NCBI RefSeq assembly: GCF_000262245.1
Contig: NZ_AJSX01000019.1
Coordinates: 40,906-104,905 of the forward strand
Length of the DNA: 64,000 nt
Source of the DNA: Pasteurella bettyae CCUG 2042
GTDB lineage: Bacteria; Pseudomonadota; Gammaproteobacteria; Enterobacterales; Pasteurellaceae
Direction of reading: 5' to 3'
The number at the start of each line of letters is the position of its first letter. Position 1 is the stretch's first letter. Of this stretch, positions 61,393-64,000 are shown one piece after another. A program made the translations under genes and the position numbers. The notes beneath the pieces were generated by a model, which made no database searches, was not told where the DNA came from, and worked only from the letters and a program-made list of their open reading frames with translations.

Positions 61393-61516
61393 ATCATAAC
61401 CGCCTGTTTTGCAAAATTTCTCTTATTATGCCACACAGAAAAATTTTCGTCATAGATAATCCACAAAACAGTGGTAGAATGACGGTATCTTAATCAAGCA
61501 ATAATAGTGAAAATAT

Positions 61517-62062
61517 ATGATTTCTTACTCAAATTTAAATCAACAACTTAAAAGTTCAGGGATCGGCGCTACTTCTGCAGAATTACATGGTTTTCTTAGT
61601 GGTTTATTATGTGGAGGTATCAATGATGAAAGCTGGCAACCACTCCTCTATCAATTCACCAATGATAACCATGCTTATCCAACCTCATTATTAAATGAAG
61701 TTGCTGAAGTCTATCAAGCAATTCAATTACAGCTAACAGATATGGATAACTTTTCTTTTGAATTATGGCTACCAGAAGAAGATGACGTATTTTCCCGAGC
61801 AGATGCGCTCTCAGAATGGACCAGTAATTTTCTTTTAGGTCTTGGTTTAGTCCAACCTAAATTGGATAAAGAAAAAGATGAAATTGGCGAAGCTATTGAT
61901 GATTTACATGATATTTGTCAATTAGGTTATGAAGAAGACGATAATGAAGAAGAGCTTAATGAAGCTTTAGAAGAAATCATTGAATATGTGCGTACAGTCG
62001 CAACCTTGTTCTATACCCATTTCCATCCCTCTAAAACTGAAGGAAAACCGATTTTACATTAA
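61517..62062 (+). CDS. ygfB: YgfB/UPF0149 family protein
   Basis: A 181-residue acidic protein with the YgfB signature [14 protein letters not shown] (about 21-34) and [10 protein letters not shown] (about 107-116). Its relatives influence expression of other genes in pseudomonads, but the general role is unclear. It is 10 nt from pepP and cotranscribed. Confidence 0.93.
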   Translation: MISYSNLNQQLKSSGIGATSAELHGFLSGLLCGGINDESWQPLLYQFTNDNHAYPTSLLNEVAEVYQAIQLQLTDMDNFSFELWLPEEDDVFSRADALSEWTSNFLLGLGLVQPKLDKEKDEIGEAIDDLHDICQLGYEEDDNEEELNEALEEIIEYVRTVATLFYTHFHPSKTEGKPILH

Positions 62063-62072
62063 GGAGTAGAAA

Positions 62073-63401
62073 ATGGATTTAGCTTATATGGATGCTTTAC
62101 CTATTGAAGAATTTATTCAACGTCGTGAAAAAATAGGCGAACAATTAGCCGATAATTCAGCGATGATCGTTTTTTCAAATATTGAGCAACGCAGAAATAA
62201 TGATTGCACTTTTCCATTCCGTCAAGATAGTTACTTTTGGTATTTAACAGGTTTTAATGAACCTGATTCTGCATTAATTATTAGCAAACAGAATGCACAA
62301 ATAACTACAACTATCTTTGTACGTCCTTCTGATCCGCTCATGGAAACTTGGAACGGTCGCCGTTTAGGGGTTATCAATGCGCCCACTAAATTACGTATAA
62401 ATAAAGCTTTCTCCATTGAAGACTTCAAACAAGAAGCGACTAAAATTTTTAAAAATTTAACCGCACTTTATCATTATCAAGGATTACAACCTTGGGGTGA
62501 TGCACTGCTTAATGAAGCCTTTAGTACACCTCCGCAATATATTAGCTGGGCTCCAATCTTAGATGAAATGCGTTTGTTTAAATCTGCTAATGAAATACGC
62601 TTAATGCAACAAGCGGGACAAATCTCTGCATTAGGGCATATTAAAGCGATGAAACAAACTCGTCCAAATCGTTTTGAATATGAAATTGAAAGTGAAATTC
62701 TTCACGAATTTAATCGTTTTGGTGCTCGTTATCCATCTTATACTAGCATTGTAGCAGGTGGTGAAAATGCTTGTATTTTACATTACACAGAAAATGATCA
62801 AGTTCTCAGAGATGGCGAGTTAGTGCTCATTGATGCAGGCTGTGAATTTGCTATGTATGCTGGAGACATTACTCGTACTTTTCCTGTAAACGGCAAGTTT
62901 ACTCAACCACAACGCGAAATTTATGAAATAGTTCTTAAAGCTCAAAAACGTGCATTAGAGCTATTAGTCGCTGGTAATACCATCCAGCAAGTCAATGATG
63001 AAGTGGTGCGTATCAAAGTACAAGGTTTATTAAATCTTGGCATTATGCATGGAGATATTGATGAACTTATCAAAAATGATGCACATCGTGAATTTTATAT
63101 GCATGGATTAGGTCACTGGTTAGGCTTAGATGTGCATGATGTAGGAAGTTATAGTAAAGATACGCAAAATGGCAATCGTAATTCAAAAATACGTAATCGC
63201 CCATTAGAAGTTGGCATGGTTTTAACTGTTGAACCAGGTCTTTATATTTCTCCTAAATCTAATGTACCTGAACAATATAAAGGAATTGGGGTGCGTATTG
63301 AAGATAACATCCTAATTACCGAATATGGAAATAAAGTCTTAACTAGTTCAGTTCCAAAAGAAATAGCAGAAATTGAAGCCTTAATGGCAGAAAGTCATTA
63401 A
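62073..63401 (+). CDS. pepP: Xaa-Pro aminopeptidase
   Basis: PepP (442 aa) removes an N-terminal residue before proline and uses two Mn ions. The N-terminal domain ends near 175; the pita-bread catalytic domain shows LIDAGCEFAMYAGDITRTFP (metal Asp pair), FYMHGLGHWLGLDVHD (His), LTVEPGLY and GVRIEDNILIT (Glu residues). GGAG precedes the ATG. A USS core is inside (near 62461). It is the second gene of ygfB-pepP. Confidence 0.97.
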   Translation: MDLAYMDALPIEEFIQRREKIGEQLADNSAMIVFSNIEQRRNNDCTFPFRQDSYFWYLTGFNEPDSALIISKQNAQITTTIFVRPSDPLMETWNGRRLGVINAPTKLRINKAFSIEDFKQEATKIFKNLTALYHYQGLQPWGDALLNEAFSTPPQYISWAPILDEMRLFKSANEIRLMQQAGQISALGHIKAMKQTRPNRFEYEIESEILHEFNRFGARYPSYTSIVAGGENACILHYTENDQVLRDGELVLIDAGCEFAMYAGDITRTFPVNGKFTQPQREIYEIVLKAQKRALELLVAGNTIQQVNDEVVRIKVQGLLNLGIMHGDIDELIKNDAHREFYMHGLGHWLGLDVHDVGSYSKDTQNGNRNSKIRNRPLEVGMVLTVEPGLYISPKSNVPEQYKGIGVRIEDNILITEYGNKVLTSSVPKEIAEIEALMAESH

Positions 63402-63651
63402 TCACAATAATAGGAGATAAGGAGGCATCAGCCTTCTTATTTTTTATCTGAAAAACTGAATAAATACTTTAAAATTCTACCGCACTTTTAATACGCATTA
63501 AACGATAATTTTATTTATCCTACAATAACAAATTATTAAAATAATATTAAATTCAAAAAGTCTGATTATTCAACTTTTCCACAAGCCAATAATAAAAAAT
63601 CCACTAGTCATTCAACTAACGGATTGTTAAATTTGCTCATAATAAAATTAA
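63402..63651. other. Gap between pepP and the tRNA genes
   Basis: A weak hairpin follows pepP (AAGGAGGC / GCCTTCTT, about 63419-63438, then TTTTTT), and a USS core is near 63480. No ORF is seen. Confidence 0.5.
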
Positions 63652-63727
63652 TGGCAGGGGCGGAGAGGCTCGAACTCCCAACACCCGGTTTTGGAGACCG
63701 GTGCTCTACCAATTGAACTACGCCCCT
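63652..63727 (-). tRNA. trpT: tRNA-Trp (CCA anticodon)
   Basis: Acceptor AGGGGCG / CGCCCCT, discriminator G, encoded CCA (complement of 63652-63654), anticodon loop CTCCAAA. It follows the 5S rRNA and tRNA-Asp, a common tail of rRNA operons. Confidence 0.95.
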
Positions 63728-63741
63728 ATTGGTAAATATAT

Positions 63742-63818
63742 TGGCGGAATGGACGGGACTCGAACCCGTGACCCCCTGCGTGACAGGCAGGTATTCTAAC
63801 CAGCTGAACTACCACTCC
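63742..63818 (-). tRNA. aspT: tRNA-Asp (GUC anticodon)
   Basis: Acceptor GGAGTGG / CCATTCC, discriminator G, encoded CCA (complement of 63742-63744), anticodon arm CCTGCCTGTCACGCAGG. Highly similar to E. coli tRNA-Asp. Confidence 0.95.
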
Positions 63819-63832
63819 GCAAAATTGGGTAT

Positions 63833-63946
63833 TTGGCAGTAACCTACTCTCACATGGGGAATCCCCACACTACCATCGGCGTAACAACATTTCACTTCTG
63901 AGTTCGGCATGGGATCAGGTGGAGCTATTGCACTATTGCTGCCAAA
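63833..63946 (-). rRNA. rrf: 5S ribosomal RNA
   Basis: The minus strand reads TTGGCAGCAATAG at the 5' end, CCTGATCCCATGCCGAACTC in the conserved loop region and GTAGGTTACTGCCAA at the 3' end; the ends pair. Beyond it (63950-63994) is an AT-rich inverted repeat, the usual processing stem of the 23S-5S spacer. The 23S gene should lie beyond the window. Confidence 0.95.
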
Positions 63947-64000
63947 AAATTTTATTTTATTAATTCACTTCAGTAAATGAATTAATAAAATAAGACCTAG

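Overview
The window is chromosomal DNA from a gammaproteobacterium of the family Pasteurellaceae. It carries about thirty copies of the DNA uptake signal AAGTGCGGT (or its complement), which marks the Haemophilus influenzae-type ('Hin') clade. It also shows AT-rich codon usage and gene orders shared with Haemophilus and E. coli (rpsU-dnaG-rpoD, yceD-rpmF-plsX-fabHDG-acpP, rpsF-priB-rpsR-rplI, zapA-ssrS-ygfA facing ygfB-pepP). I cannot fix the genus from sequence alone.

Layout. 1-9.2 kb: murJ (cut by the window edge), rpsT, smp/serB, a yajQ gene broken by one stop codon, lldD, tRNA-Ile(CAU), and rpsU-dnaG-rpoD. 9.4-18.8 kb: tsaD-tdk, an entericidin-like lipoprotein, fklB, psd and the fatty-acid/phospholipid cluster. 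19-26.4 kb: transporters (a DcuB with an unusual ~100-residue insert, NhaA, an SLC13-type carrier, a YeiH-type protein) and a DUF937-OmpA protein. 26.5-39.8 kb: an accessory island (below). 39.9-45.8 kb: purL, mltF and a tiny basic ORF. 45.8-52.1 kb: nikABCDE behind a methyltransferase gene, divergent from a MerR regulator with a textbook operator. 52.1-56.9 kb: rpsF-priB-rpsR-rplI, rnr-rlmB. 57-60 kb: the tna operon with CRP site, TnaC leader peptide, intact tnaA and a tnaB broken by a stop. 60.2-64 kb: ygfA, 6S RNA, zapA, ygfB, pepP, tRNA-Trp, tRNA-Asp and 5S rRNA (end of an rRNA operon on the minus strand).

The accessory island is the most interesting part. On the minus strand it encodes an unknown 154-aa protein, a PP2C phosphatase, a SIR2-family protein, a DUF262/DUF1524 (GmrSD-like) protein, two beta-helix 'YdcK-like' paralogues, a CobB sirtuin and a double AAA+ ATPase. 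On the plus strand lie two copies of a decayed rhuM gene, a DUF4143 ATPase and a DUF4209 remnant. A decayed WYL-domain regulator sits at its right edge. Four separate promoters in the island share one operator, CGACA-N5-TGTCG (one copy degenerate in one arm), each placed exactly 10 nt upstream of a TAAAAT/TATAAT -10 box and 50-56 nt upstream of the start codon. This joins the phosphatase, SIR2, beta-helix/CobB and AAA+ units into one apparent regulon. The DUF262 gene lacks that operator and instead has a (TTGC)7.75 tandem repeat abutting an extended -10 box, the architecture of a phase-variable promoter. Uptake signals of the other Pasteurellaceae clade (ACAAGCGGT) occur inside the island, which suggests acquisition from an Actinobacillus/Mannheimia-type donor.
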